Source: Cichorium intybus (lineage: Eukaryota; Streptophyta; Magnoliopsida; Asterales; Asteraceae). From it: DNA of 64,000 nt. A program made the position numbers and the translations under genes. Shown in pieces: positions 1-9,797 of this stretch (within the stretch, counting starts at the first letter, position 1; every line of letters starts with the position of its first letter). The stretch covers positions 56,292,705 through 56,356,704 of the forward strand of contig CM042012.1 of NCBI GenBank assembly GCA_023525715.1. The letters are read 5' to 3'. A model generated the notes under the pieces. That model was not told the DNA's origin and made no database searches. It saw nothing but the letters and a program-made list of their open reading frames with translations.

Positions 1-129
1 ACTAATATGGCACTCCATGAATTTATATATACCTACACCAAATTAATCAAACTACAAATAATTTCTTCAATATTATTACAAATAATCATTAACCGAATCA
101 AACTTTCATATACAATTCAAACTTTAAAC

Positions 130-491
130 AATACCTGCACAATGTGTCTTCATATTGTATAATCTCTTCCCAACTAGATCCAAATCTACAATTTACAAAT
201 TATAAAGTTATTCTTAAGGAAGATACTATAAAAGAGATTTACAACAGACCAAGAATCAGACCCATCTAGATGGCATGATCGAATAACAGCCTCGTTATTT
301 TTTAATACAATTTCAACAAAGTCATGAAGAGTGAAACCCATAACAGACGGGCCAATAATATAAGAGTTTGAAGGGGGTGTATCTCTAATTGAGTTTAATT
401 TAAAGACACCGTGAATATTATAATAGTCAACAATCTTTAATGGAGTTTCTGGGTTAGCATATGACATTAAATTTACAGCATACCTAAGTAT
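130..491 (-). pseudogene. SKS (SKU5-similar, multicopper-oxidase-like) gene fragment
   Basis: SKS proteins are plant cell-wall or membrane-anchored relatives of ascorbate oxidase and laccase. Reading leftwards, the fragment encodes LRYAVNLMSYANPETPLK, then DYYNIHGVFKLN, HDFVEIVLKNNEAVI and a decayed HLDG motif at about 250-275. These are the conserved C-terminal blocks of the family in the right order. A short intron follows (GT near 246, AG at 186-187) and coding-like sequence resumes at 185. The copper-site context is degraded (SCHLDGSDSW instead of a Trp-His-Leu-Asp pattern), and the fragment has neither the N-terminal domains nor a proper end. It joins directly to the BED exon at about 491. 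The same gene segment occurs on the + strand at 7371-7686, with near-identical intron sequence. Certain as a homologous fragment; surely non-functional as an oxidase. Confidence 0.8.
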
Positions 492-657
492 TGATTCCTC
501 CGGACATCTCTTTATTACACAAAACGCATTTCACTCGGTCCAACTTGTTAGGATTAGCCAATACTCCATATGCCCATCCAGGATCGTTTGATTTCCTTTT
601 AAGATTCTCTTGGCTTGTAGTTGGTTCCGTAGATGGGGTCGTTGTGGTGGATGTCAT
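484..657 (-). pseudogene. BED-type zinc-finger exon of a hAT transposase, truncated
   Basis: A 57-codon reading frame starts at ATG 655-657 with a Thr/Ser-rich leader (MTSTTTTPST) followed by DPGWAYGVLANPNKLDRVKC and VLCNKEMSGGIN. This is the N-terminal half of the BED zinc finger found in plant hAT transposases, with the aromatic W..Y and the first Cys pair (C44, C47) present. The distal His/Cys pair that completes the zinc site is missing: after GGIN the sequence switches to the SKS-like fragment and hits TAG at 484-486. A functional DNA-binding domain is therefore unlikely. The leader up to 2070 would be its 5' untranslated and subterminal region. Confidence 0.75.
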
Positions 658-2070
658 CACTTAAGATGCTATTTAAGATAAGAAAATACCACCATTAGAA
701 AATTCAAATTAAACAGTTAGAATAAAAAGTTACATACAAAGGACAGTGGACACAATTAATGAATCTGTGAAGTTAATAGTTTCTGAAATACAGTTAGAAT
801 AAAATATGAAATACACGGTTACTGAAATACATAAACGAATACATGATACATATTACATACATAAACAAATACATGATACATAGTTACATGATGATGATAC
901 AAAGTTAATGAATCTATGAATAATGAATACATAATGAAGAAATAGTCAAATGATACAGTCAAATGATACACAGTTACTGAAATACATGATACATATTACA
1001 TACATAAACGATACACAATTAATGATATGCAGTTACAAAGTCTGAAGTTATCTCTTTCTGTGGCAAATGTCAAAGAATCTCAAATACATACATACCTAGA
1101 TACTTTTAAAACTAAAATCTTAAATAGTCAAATACATACACTCTGAGAATTCGTGAAAATGTGAAATACATATATACTCTGTACTCTGTAGCAAGAAATC
1201 TGAAATACATAAAAACTGAAGAAATCTGAAATCCTAAATTTGAAATACATACTCTGTAGTCTAGTCTCTAATTCTGTATCAAGCAATCTGATATACATAC
1301 ATTTATAATCTGAAATACATACACACACTGAAATTCATACACCAGTCACCGTCGCTTAGAAAGAAGAGAAGTAGAGAGGTAGAGAGAAGATAAGTACTTC
1401 TGAAAATCGAAAAAACGTAACCCATTCTTCACTGAAATCGAAAAAACGTAACCCATTCTTCACTGAGTCGCTGTCGCTTAAAGGAGAGAAGTAGAGAGGA
1501 CTAGTTGATGGAGTGAGATATCGAGAGGCGGAGAGAGTATGAATTACCTTGACTTAGTCGCCGTCGCCGATCATCGATTAGGTTGACTGGTGATAACAAA
1601 ATCGATTAAGTACTGGGTTAGGTTTACCGCAGATCGTCACTTTAGTCGCCGGTGGATGACTGGTGTTAACACTACGTCGCCATTGTCATAGCCTTCTCGC
1701 TGATTGCCGGTGGTTGGGACTTGGGATCGCAAATCGCCATGAGACTTGAGAGCACTGAGTCGGATGTGAGAAGGGAGAAAAGAGAGGGAGAAACGGGATT
1801 AGGTTAAAAAAATATTGTTTTCCTTTTTAATTTTTTAAAATTAAAAACTAAAAAATTAACTTTCACCAAAATCTTCCCGCTCAACCGAGTTTGACCAGCT
1901 TTGAACGAGTTATCCCGAGTTTGATCGAGTGTTGACCGACTTTTGGCCGAGTTTGACTGAGTTTGACCGCCGTTGATCGAATCCGAGTAACTGGACCGAT
2001 TTCTTCAACTCACTTCAGTAATAGCCCGAGTCCGAGTACTCGGCCGAGTTGACCGAGTTTTACAACAGTG
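658..2070 (-). other. Leader and subterminal region of the hAT end, no gene seen
   Basis: Between the BED start codon and the terminal sequence I see no supportable coding region. 660-1340 is rich in ATACATA and GAAATACAT words. 1340-1800 is purine-rich with GTCGCCGTCGC words and resembles a 5' untranslated region. 1880-2055 repeats CCGAGTTTGAC-like words, as expected for subterminal transposase-binding sites; that function is inference. Confidence 0.35.
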
Positions 2071-2160
2071 CTTAATACGTATAAGGTATGAGCCTTAGGG
2101 TTCAGGTGTGGTTTCATCAACCCACTTGAACCCACACACACACACACGCACACACTCACT

Positions 2161-2163
<3 letters not shown>

Positions 2164-2242
<79 letters not shown>
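2164..2242. repeat. (TA)n microsatellite
   Basis: About 39 uninterrupted TA units, preceded by (CA)n-like sequence at 2134-2163 and followed by a short CA tract. The flank 2243-2609 is AT-rich and holds no recognisable gene. Confidence 0.98.
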
Positions 2243-2245
<3 letters not shown>

Positions 2246-2609
2246 TTACACACACACCATATGTAGGTTTTAATTTCCCGTATTTGGGTTTTAATTCCCG
2301 AATTTAGGATTTAATGTTCAGTATTTAGGTTGTTTTTATTTGTTTTGTAATGGTGTGCTTTTTTAAATAAATGATATTTGACTTTTTAATTTTAGTTAAT
2401 ATGTATTTAATATTATTTGAAAGATTAAATTAAATGTTATATTATTTTTTTAATTGATAAATAAATTTAATAATCAAAAATCTGATGTGGTATCGTGGGT
2501 TCAGTTGATATTGGTTCCATGGGTGAAAGATTGGTGAAAGATGGGGAAAGATTAAAGTGAGAGGAGAGAGAAAAACTGACGTAGCGCATGGGATGGGTGG
2601 GTTCATTGG

Positions 2610-2762
2610 GAGTATGACTTGTGTACTATGGCTTATGGCATATGACTTATAGCTTATGGTGTATGGGTTGGGGCTTAAGGCTTATGGCTTAGGTCTTAGG
2701 GCATAAATTCTATTGCTTAGGGCTTAGGGATTTTAGCTTATGGTTTAAAGCTTGTGCCTTAT
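2610..2762. repeat. Degenerate GGCTTA / TTAGGG-like repeats, left block
   Basis: Irregular repetition of words such as GGCTTATGG, GGCTTAGG and CTTAGGGCTTAGGG. These resemble the plant telomere unit TTTAGGG but are not in register. The block continues on the other side of the 30-bp minisatellite at 3520-3990, so the minisatellite appears to have expanded inside a larger degenerate array. Confidence 0.7.
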
Positions 2763-3509
2763 GGGTTATGGTCAACCAAGAAGGGCTGTGACGGGTTATG
2801 GTCGACCATGAAGGGTTCTGATGGGTTATGGTCGACCAGGAAGGGTTGTGATGGTTATGGTCGACCAGGAAGGGTTGTGATGGGTTATGGTTGACCAGGA
2901 AGGGTTGTGATGGGTTATGGTCGACCAGGAAGGGTTGTGATGGGTTATGGTCGACCAGGGAGGGTTGTGATGGTTATGGTCGACCATGAAGGGTTGTGAT
3001 GGGTTATGGTCGACCACGAAGGGTTGTGATGGGTTATGGATGACCAGGAAGGGTTGTGATGGGTTATGGTCGACCAGGAAGGGTTGTGATGGGTTATGGT
3101 CGACCAGGAAGGGTTGTGATGGGTTATGGTCGACCAGGAAGGGTTGTGATGGGTTATGGTCGACCAGGAAGGGTTGTGATGGGTTATGGTCGACCAGGAA
3201 GGGTTGTGATGGGTTATGGTCGACCAGGAAGGGTTGTGATGGGTTATGGTCGACCAGGGAGGGTTGTGATGGTTATGGTCGACCATGAAGGGTTGTGATG
3301 GGTTACGGTCGACCATGAAGGGTTGTGATGGGTTATGGTCGACCAGGAAGGGTTGTGATGGGTTATGGTCGACCAAGAAGGGTTGTGATGGGTTATGGTC
3401 GACCAGGAAGGGTTGTGATGGGTTATGGTCGACCAGGAAGGGTTGTGTTGGGTTATGGTCGACCTGTAAGGGTTGTGATGGGTTATGGTCGACCAAGAAT
3501 GGTTGTGAT
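2763..3509. repeat. 30-bp minisatellite, about 25 copies, with a SalI palindrome in most units
   Basis: Each unit starts GGGTTATGGTCGACC and continues for 15 more bases (AGGAAGGGTTGTGAT in the consensus). Most units carry the palindrome GGTCGACC. One-base-shorter units (one G lost before TTATGG) occur at about 2852, 2971 and 3271. The last two share neighbouring variants (CAGGGAGGG before, CATGAAGG after) and lie 300 bp apart, suggesting a ten-unit higher-order period. As 30 is divisible by three, reading frames stay open on both strands (for example KGCDGLWSTR repeats); I treat these as artefacts. Confidence 0.97.
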
Positions 3510-3519
3510 GGGCTATTAA

Positions 3520-3990
3520 AGGTTAAACTTTTGAGGTTAGGGTTTTGGCTTATTGTTCTTGGCTCATGGCTTGAGGCTTGAGGCTTGTGGCTTGAGGCTT
3601 GAGGCTTGAGGCTTGAGGCTCAGGAGTTATGTCATAGGATTTAAGGTATAGGGCTTATAGTTTAGGTCTCAAGTCTTATAATTTCTAACTTAGGGCTTAA
3701 GGCTTAAGGCTTATGACTTATGGCTTAAGGCTTAGTTAAGGATTAGGGCTTATGACTTATGACTTATGGCTTATTGCTTAAGGTATATGCTTTAGGTATT
3801 AGAGATTTTGATTTAGGGTTTAGGGATAAGGGTTTAAGCATTAAGGCTTGGGGCTTAAATCATAGGGCTTAGGGCAATAAGGCATATGACTTAGGGTTTA
3901 TGACTATTGGCTTATTTTAAGTTTAAGGCTTAGAGTTTAGACCTTTAGATTTATGCTTATGGCTTAATGCTTTCTACATAGGATGTTGGG
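3520..3990. repeat. Degenerate GGCTTA-type repeat, right block
   Basis: Continuation of the left block: runs of GGCTTGA, GGCTTAAGG, CTTATGACTTATGG, and a short near-telomeric stretch GATTTAGGGTTTAGGG at about 3808-3826. No coding potential. The remaining AT-rich sequence 3991-5300 holds no gene that I can support, apart from the short tandem duplication noted next. Confidence 0.6.
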
Positions 3991-4254
3991 TTAAGGCTTA
4001 AATAAATTTACAAATATGGTGACTTCTTTTATAATATATGTACATAGTCATTTATTCATCATATTTTTTAATAAAGTATGTATATACAAATAATTTAAAA
4101 TAAAAAGATAACATAAATATAAAAATCTAAAATACCTCAATATTATAAAAACATTTATTTCTTATAATTAATATTTTAATAGTATTTTAAATCATTTTAT
4201 AATATATTAATATATTCATTTTCAATTTTATTTTAATATATTAATTTTATAGAA

Positions 4255-4376
4255 TATTCATTATCTAATATATTTTATATTCATATAAAATAGATGTATA
4301 AATATATTAATTTTCTATATTCATTATCTAATATATTTTATATTCATATAAAATAGATGTATAAATATATTAATTT
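4255..4376. repeat. 63-bp tandem duplication in AT-rich DNA
   Basis: Two head-to-tail copies, 4255-4317 and 4318-4376, each starting TATTCATTATCTAATATATT and including CATATAAAATAGATGTAT. Nearly identical by eye, so a recent local duplication. Confidence 0.9.
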
Positions 4377-5307
4377 AAAATTAGATTTCTCTTATGTATT
4401 TTTCCCAAAATGGTTTCCCTCCCATTAGTTTCCCCAAAATTTTTGATTCCCCTATGAATTTCATTCCTTATCAAAATTGAATCGCTCGTAAACCCTTCAA
4501 AATTTTCAAAATTTTCAAAATTTCGACTTTCACCGCCTATTGAAACCCTAATGAAAACATATTTTCGTATATATACGCGCTTTGGTCAAACACCTCTTCG
4601 ATCTCAGCTTGACATATACTCGATCCGCTTATCGAAACGCCGATGAACAAAAGTTGAAGGAATTATCACCAACGATCAACATCTCAGTCGAAACCTCTCT
4701 TTAGATTGCGGATGAAAAATCAGATTGTTCCTCAACTTCACCATGTCGTTGGCATTCAATATATCTCAAAACCATCTCTTTTCATACGCTCAGACCAATC
4801 GATCCAGAGTACCATACATCAATAGTAGACAAACTCGATGAGTACGAATCATCAATTCAAAGAAAAGATGTTTGAGGTGCAACACTCTTTACCAAGACAA
4901 AGATAACTCCCCAACTGCTTGCTCTTTGCATGGCCACGCCAATGGTAATCTGTAAATTGAAAGTTTCCCCTTGTCACTCGAAACCTTTACCTTTCTTTCT
5001 AATTATCTTAATCTGTCTTCACCCTTTTTTCTGAATGTAATTCTGCTTACAAAAACTTGAACACCGCATAAGATACTTCCACTAACGAAATCTTACCATT
5101 ATTAATAATGAGATATGATTGATGATGCAATGATAAGGTACTAAGATCTTTCTAAATGATTCGTATAGCTACTTGTTTCAAATCTTGTGTTACGTAATGC
5201 CCATTCCAATTGCACAAGTAGTGTTTGATAAAATGCTTAAATGAACTCTCCTTTTATATGTATACCTTCACTTTCCAAGAAACAAAATTAAAGGTTTACC
5301 ATACAAA

Positions 5308-6110
5308 TTCTACAGGTCCTTTGTCTTTGAGTGAGATGGAGCTTTTAGAGGAGTATACCCGAGTGATCTCACATGGGCCTAACCTGAAAACAACATATAT
5401 TTATGATAATTGTGTTGTGGAGAGCTGTTGTGGTAGTCGGGTCGGGTCAGAACTGCCATTGGAGAGTTTTGTAAGTTTCTGTAATACCTGCAAGAAGAAT
5501 GAGAAGGCAGTGACATTTTCATGTACAGGTTAATACTGCCGACTATTTCTACTTGTAATCAACAAAATTCAATCTTTTTTGGGAAATCGTAGTTTGATTC
5601 GTAGTGATTGATTTGTTGTGATCATTCACATTTTAGGTGTATTTGGGCTTGTGTTTCGAAAGCGACCCTCTGATTATTACGATAATCGGGTTATGCTTTT
5701 AGTAAAATTGTTATATGCTCATTCTTTAATCCATGGGTATCACCTAAATAGTCAAAAGTAATTATTATAATTCGTGGGAACAAAAACAGTTTCAACCACT
5801 ATTTGTAATTTTTGTTTTCAGTATCTGGGTCTAATTATTTGATTTATATGGAAACTGAGGCCACAAATACAGTTTCAAACTATATCATTCTCAATATATA
5901 ATTTAATTATTTGATATTATATAATTACCTTTCAGGTGAATATCCAAATGTTATTCTCTTTTAAGACTATTTTTTAAAAATTGTTATGAATCTTGATCAT
6001 GGGTATTGAAATATGTGAATTATTGTATGTTAAGCAGGGGCGAGAAAGCTTTTTGCAGTGAAGAATGCAGATGCCAAGAAATGATTTTGGATGGATTGAT
6101 GAACTCATAG
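5308..6110 (+). pseudogene. FLZ (FCS-like zinc finger, DUF581) gene remnant, two exons, frameshifted
   Basis: FLZ proteins are plant-specific small zinc-finger adaptors that bind SnRK1 kinase. Exon 1 carries the family-typical run LSLSEMELLEEYTRVISHGP (from about 5323), then NLKTTYIYDNC, LPLESFVSF and the first zinc pair CNTCKKN. At about 5508-5513 the frame slips by one base; in the next frame the expected DIFMYR follows and ends at a GT donor at 5529. A 509-bp intron ends in AG at 6036-6037. Exon 2 (6038-6110) reads GEKAFCSEECRCQEMILDG in the matching phase, giving the second zinc pair and a stop at 6108-6110. Splice sites and both halves of the finger are thus preserved around a single one-base lesion. 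The N-terminal part typical of the family was not found upstream. The lesion could be a real decay event or a sequencing error. Confidence 0.8.
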
Positions 6111-6776
6111 GAATTTTGACAAATTACTATTTTGGCCTCTTCAAATAACCACCGCCACAACCGCTGGAGCACTACCACCTCTCCAAACTTGGATTCGCCA
6201 TCCCCACGCATCTGTTTCTTTCTTTTTTAACCTACGGTTACAAACCCTATGCACCACCCATTGCCATCTCTAAGATTTCTCACCCCTCCCCTACTGCTTC
6301 GATGCCCAAACACCTACCTGTTGGTTCGACCTTCTTCTTCAGTTTAAAGAGAATGCCCTAATTAATTTATCCGACCACCTTCCATCTGGTACCTAATTGA
6401 TAAATTTTCTACTGTGTTTTGGTATCTGGATAATATAGATTGATTACTCTTATGGTTTAGATTTTGTTGGTTTTTTATGTTGATACAGATAACAAGAATA
6501 CAAAGAGGATTCATGGTTTGGATTTTGTGGGTTTTTATTCCGGTTGAGGTAACATTTCTTCCCTTGTTCTTAACTTTAAACTCTTTGTCTGTTGGACATA
6601 TAAAAAACCATGTCTTAAATGGAGCATGACTTTGATTTAAGATAGTGAATGGATGCAATTCATATAATTACGAATTCTATTGGTTTGCATATATGTTGTC
6701 ATTCCAAGAGATAAAAGAAGCATGACTTTAAACTCTTGCCCCTTTTACCCTTCTGTTAAACAATATTCTCTTTTAG
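6111..6776. other. Spacer between the FLZ and SKS remnants, nothing recognised
   Basis: AT-rich DNA. A short tract at 6120-6230 would read as Pro/His-rich peptide in several frames but shows no family signature. The last bases CTCTTTTAG (to 6776) look like the splice acceptor of the first SKS exon. Confidence 0.4.
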
Positions 6777-7686
6777 GTACAACAACAAACACTTGATTCC
6801 AGGAACCCTCTTTCCATGGTTGATGGTCTCCTAATCAGTGAGCATGTTCAATCAACCTCTTTTACCACTCAAAAAGGTATTTTTCATACTCTATAAACTT
6901 CATATGACATGGGTTCTTTTTCTTTCTAATGTATGCTAATGTTTGAGGTCAACGTTACATGATTAGGGTATCAAAGCTTTGATGGCTTCTATTAACTTTA
7001 AAGTGAAATTAAAAGACTACATACTTTACAAGAATCATATGAATCACTTGACATCTGTGTTAGTCAATCTGCTTCTTTCTTTCTTGGTCAACCTCAATAC
7101 TCTTCTATTTTTGCTTCAACTTGTTTCACAAAACCAACTCTTACAATTACTAGAATCCTTCATTATGAGGGTTCCACCACAAAGCTGCTTTACCACTACC
7201 CATTGGCACGTCGCTGGTTAATGAAACAAGCAAGGACAATTAGATGATATTTGACAGCAAATGCAGCTAGACCGAACCCTCAAGGTTTTTACCATTATAG
7301 GACAATCCCAATAACAAAAATATCTTGCTTGTTAATCAGTTACAAAAAATAATGGAAAGCCTGTGAATTTAATGCCATTTGCTAACCCAGAAACTCAATT
7401 ATAGATTGTTGACTATAATAATGTTACTGGTGTCTTTAAATTAAACTTTGTTTAAATTGTATTAGAAAACAACGAGGCCCCTATTCAATCATGACATCAT
7501 GATATGTCTAATTTTTGGATTGCTGGGTAAGTCTCTTTTATAGTTTATTCTTCATGAATAACTTTATAATTTGTAAATTGTAGATTTGGAGAACATTACA
7601 CTTAGGAAGAGATTGTAAAACCTGAATGATGCTATCACAAGACACACTATGCACGTATTCTTTACGTTCTTATTGTTTTGACTCAG
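6777..7686 (+). pseudogene. SKS (SKU5-similar) gene remnant, three exons, many lesions
   Basis: Exon 6777-6876 reads QQQTLDSRNP and VDGLLIS, the family's DG-LL-I motif before a GT donor (6877). Exon 6967-7526 carries RVSKL, a frameshift, MASINFKVKLKDY, later STCFTKPTLTITRILHYEGS, LTANAARPNPQGFYHY, PFANPETQL, NNVTGVFKLNF and EIVLENNEAPIQS. The donor is at 7527. Exon 7584-7686 reads FGEHYT then, frameshifted, LNDAITRHTMHVFF. These are consecutive conserved blocks of an SKS protein in the right order, with at least four stops or frameshifts, and the HWHG-type copper motif is ruined (HHDMSNFW). The exon-intron structure is that of a normal gene, so this is a decayed or captured genomic copy, not a retrocopy. 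It shares its last two segments, intron included, with the minus-strand fragment at 130-491. Confidence 0.85.
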
Positions 7687-7770
7687 GTTTGTTCATTAAT
7701 TAAGTATCAAATTACTTAATTGTTGATATTTTATTTATACATAAAACTTTTAATTTCTTGGTACATGTAG

Positions 7771-8308
7771 GTACTGATTCCAAGATACGCAAAGCTGTAA
7801 GAAAAATGATTCATATTTACCTTATGAAACTGCTCACATGAAAACAGTTGAGGATGCATATAAATCTTTTGTCACATGGCCAAAATCCCTTGTGAAACTT
7901 GCTGCAAAGGTTTGTTTATTCACTAAACTTGTTCATATGTTACTATATTATTTCCTTCATAAAATACTCTTATAAGTTCTGTACATAATTCGTTTTGTTA
8001 CAATGTTGTTGCTATAGGAACCAAATGTTTTTCCAGTTAAACTTAATCTACCCGATGTGCAACCGTCTGTGAAACCATCTGAAGAGACATCTGTTTTGAA
8101 GTCTGTTGTCAAAGAAGCTGGCAAAACAGGTGACAAACCAGCTCAAGAGAAACTAGTTGCCAAATCTGTTGTCAAAAAAGATGGCAAATCAGGTGTCAAA
8201 CCAGATCAAGAGAATGTACTTCAAACCTCACAGAAACGCAAGAATTATATACCCAATGGGTTGCTTGCCAAGAGAACAATGATCCGTTCCCTCAACATGA
8301 AAGAGTAG
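7771..8308 (+). pseudogene. Fragment of a CACTA-associated ORF (Transposase_24-like end), two exons
   Basis: Exon 7771-7909 (acceptor TGTAG before it, GT donor at 7910) contains, in one frame, KTVEDAYKSFVTWPKSLVKL. This resembles the closing G/A..F..WP..L block of the second ORF of plant CACTA (En/Spm) transposons. The intron ends AG at 8016-8017, and exon 2 (8018-8308) joins in phase to give AAK-EPNVFPVKLNLPDVQP followed by a Lys-rich tail with two imperfect repeats (KSVVKEAGKTGDKP / KSVVKKDGKSGVKP) and a stop at 8306-8308. The 5' part of exon 1 is broken by stops. The position upstream of CACTA subterminal repeats and a CACTA end supports the call. Confidence 0.5.
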
Positions 8309-8510
8309 TTTTTTCTATTTTGCCTTTTGGTTTATGACGTTTTCCTTCAATTAAGTATTTATTACACTAGTTTTTACAAACACTTATGTTTACCTACTTT
8401 ATTTGGGTATCTAATGTATAGAATCTCATTTGAATTATTTATAATATCGTTTTCTTTTTTATTATCCTTGCCTTTTGGTTTATTGTTACTTTTAGTTGTA
8501 TTGTATATGT

Positions 8511-9539
8511 GTGTCTCTATAAACTACTATTGGTCACATTAAATATATTGTCTGTATGACTAGATGCTACCAAATTGTCACTTTTAAATTACATACATGT
8601 CACCATTTAGTAAACATGGTCATGTTCATCGTACTTAATTGTTTGCAAACATACCCAATAGTCTTAACAATCTTCTAATTGTGTGACAAATTGCTAGTAT
8701 AACGCTTCATTGAATGTACATGTATGTCACCATTCACTATATACAGTCACTACAATATTGAAATTGTGTCTCTATAAACTAGTATTGGTCACATTAAATA
8801 TATTTTGTGTAAGACTAAATGCTACCAAATTGTCACTTTTTAAATTACATACATGTCACCATTTAGTAAACATGGTCATGTTCATCGTAATTAATTGTCT
8901 GCAAACATACCCAATAGTCTTAACAATCTTCTAATTGTGTGACAAATTGCTAGTATAACGCTTCATTGAATGTACATGTATGTCACCATTCATTATATAC
9001 AGTCACTACAATATTGAAATAGTGTGTCTCTATAAACTAGTATTGGTCACATTAGATATATTGTCTGTATGACTAGATACTACCAAATTGTCACTTTTGA
9101 AATTACATACATGTCACCATTTAGTAAACATGGTCATGGTCATGCTAAATAATTGTCTGCAAACATACCCAATAGTCTTAACAATCTTCTAATTGTGTGA
9201 CAAATTGCTAGTATAACGCTTCATTGAATGTACATGTATGTCACCATTCATTATAGACAGTCACTACAATATTGTAATAGTGTGTCTCTATAAACTACTA
9301 TTGGTCACATTACATATATTGTCTGTATGACTAGATGCTACCAAATTGTCACTTTTTAAATTACATACATGTCACCATTTAGTAAACATGGTCATGTTCT
9401 TGGTAAATATTTGTCACCAAACATAACCCAATAGCGTCAACAATCTTCTAATTGTGTGACCAATTACTAGTATAACGCTTCATTGAATGTACTTGTATGT
9501 CACCATTCATTATATACAGTTACTACAATATTGAAATTG
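8511..9539. repeat. Four tandem ~258-bp CACTA subterminal repeats
   Basis: Copies start with GTGTCTCTATAAACTA at 8511, 8766, 9024 and 9282; a fifth start at about 9540 is truncated. Each contains CTACCAAATTGTCAC, TTAGTAAACATGGTCATG, CCCAATAGTCTTAACAATC and GCTTCATTGAATGTAC. TGTCACC and GGTCAC words recur many times, as in arrays that bind CACTA transposase. Open frames inside it are accidental. Confidence 0.9.
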
Positions 9540-9797
9540 TGTGTCTACTTATGCTTTAACGCCACAATATTAGACAAAATTGATTGATTTTGGAACAAAT
9601 TTGTCGAGTCAATGGTCACACTTGTATGATACCGCCACACTTTTTCGTGGCATACGGACACAATATTATACAGTGACCATATGAAACCTAATATCGCAAA
9701 GCCTATGGCAACACTTTCAGTGGAAAAAAAAAACTTGTCACCAAACGCATATGGTCACGTTTTTTTGGTGTGACCAATGTGCAATTTTGTACTAGTG

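Larger units (their letters stand above)
1..2070 (-). mobile_element. One end of a hAT transposon, carrying a BED exon and a captured gene fragment
   Basis: Read on the minus strand, the right boundary begins CACTGTTGTAAAACTCGG at 2070, which has the CA start and A/T-rich terminal form of plant hAT ends. The following bases 2071-2078 (CTTAATAC) would be the 8-bp target duplication, but the other end lies left of the window and this cannot be confirmed. Inside come a ~1.4-kb leader with many CCGAGTTTGAC-type words (1880-2055), a hAT-type BED zinc-finger exon (484-657) and then an SKS-like fragment on the same strand. The order end, leader, BED exon fits a hAT transposase gene read leftwards. 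The call as a hAT rests on the BED exon plus the terminal sequence; the family assignment is knowledge-based and the extent is inferred. Confidence 0.5.
7771..9797 (+). mobile_element. Right part of a CACTA (En/Spm-like) DNA transposon
   Basis: The right terminus reads, inwards from 9797 on the minus strand, CACTAGTACAAAATTGCAC, matching the CACTA signature. It is preceded by subterminal DNA rich in GGTCAC/GTGACC words (9600-9780) and the four tandem repeats. The 3-bp target duplication would be AAT (9798-9800). I could not find a matching CACTAGT left end in the window, so the true start is unknown; the SKS and FLZ remnants could lie inside or outside the element. Confidence 0.6.

Noticed and set aside
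2763..3509. 30-bp direct repeats as a CRISPR array
   Set aside because: Units are contiguous without spacers and the DNA is plant nuclear.
2826..3581. Long open frames on both strands with repeats such as KGCDGLWSTR, HNPSWSTIT and MGYGRPGRVV
   Set aside because: They arise because the minisatellite unit is 30 bp, divisible by three, and lacks stops; several frames are open at once and none has a flanking gene structure.
3808..3840. True interstitial telomere
   Set aside because: Only a couple of TTTAGGG units are in register; the rest are degenerate GGCTTA words.
8355..8372. ACACTAGTTTTTAC as a possible CACTA left end
   Set aside because: Matches only the first seven bases of the right end, lies downstream of the coding exons, and has no AAT duplication.
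8327..8934. Hydrophobic short frames in and before the CACTA subterminal repeats
   Set aside because: They overlap tandem non-coding repeats and are not conserved between the copies.
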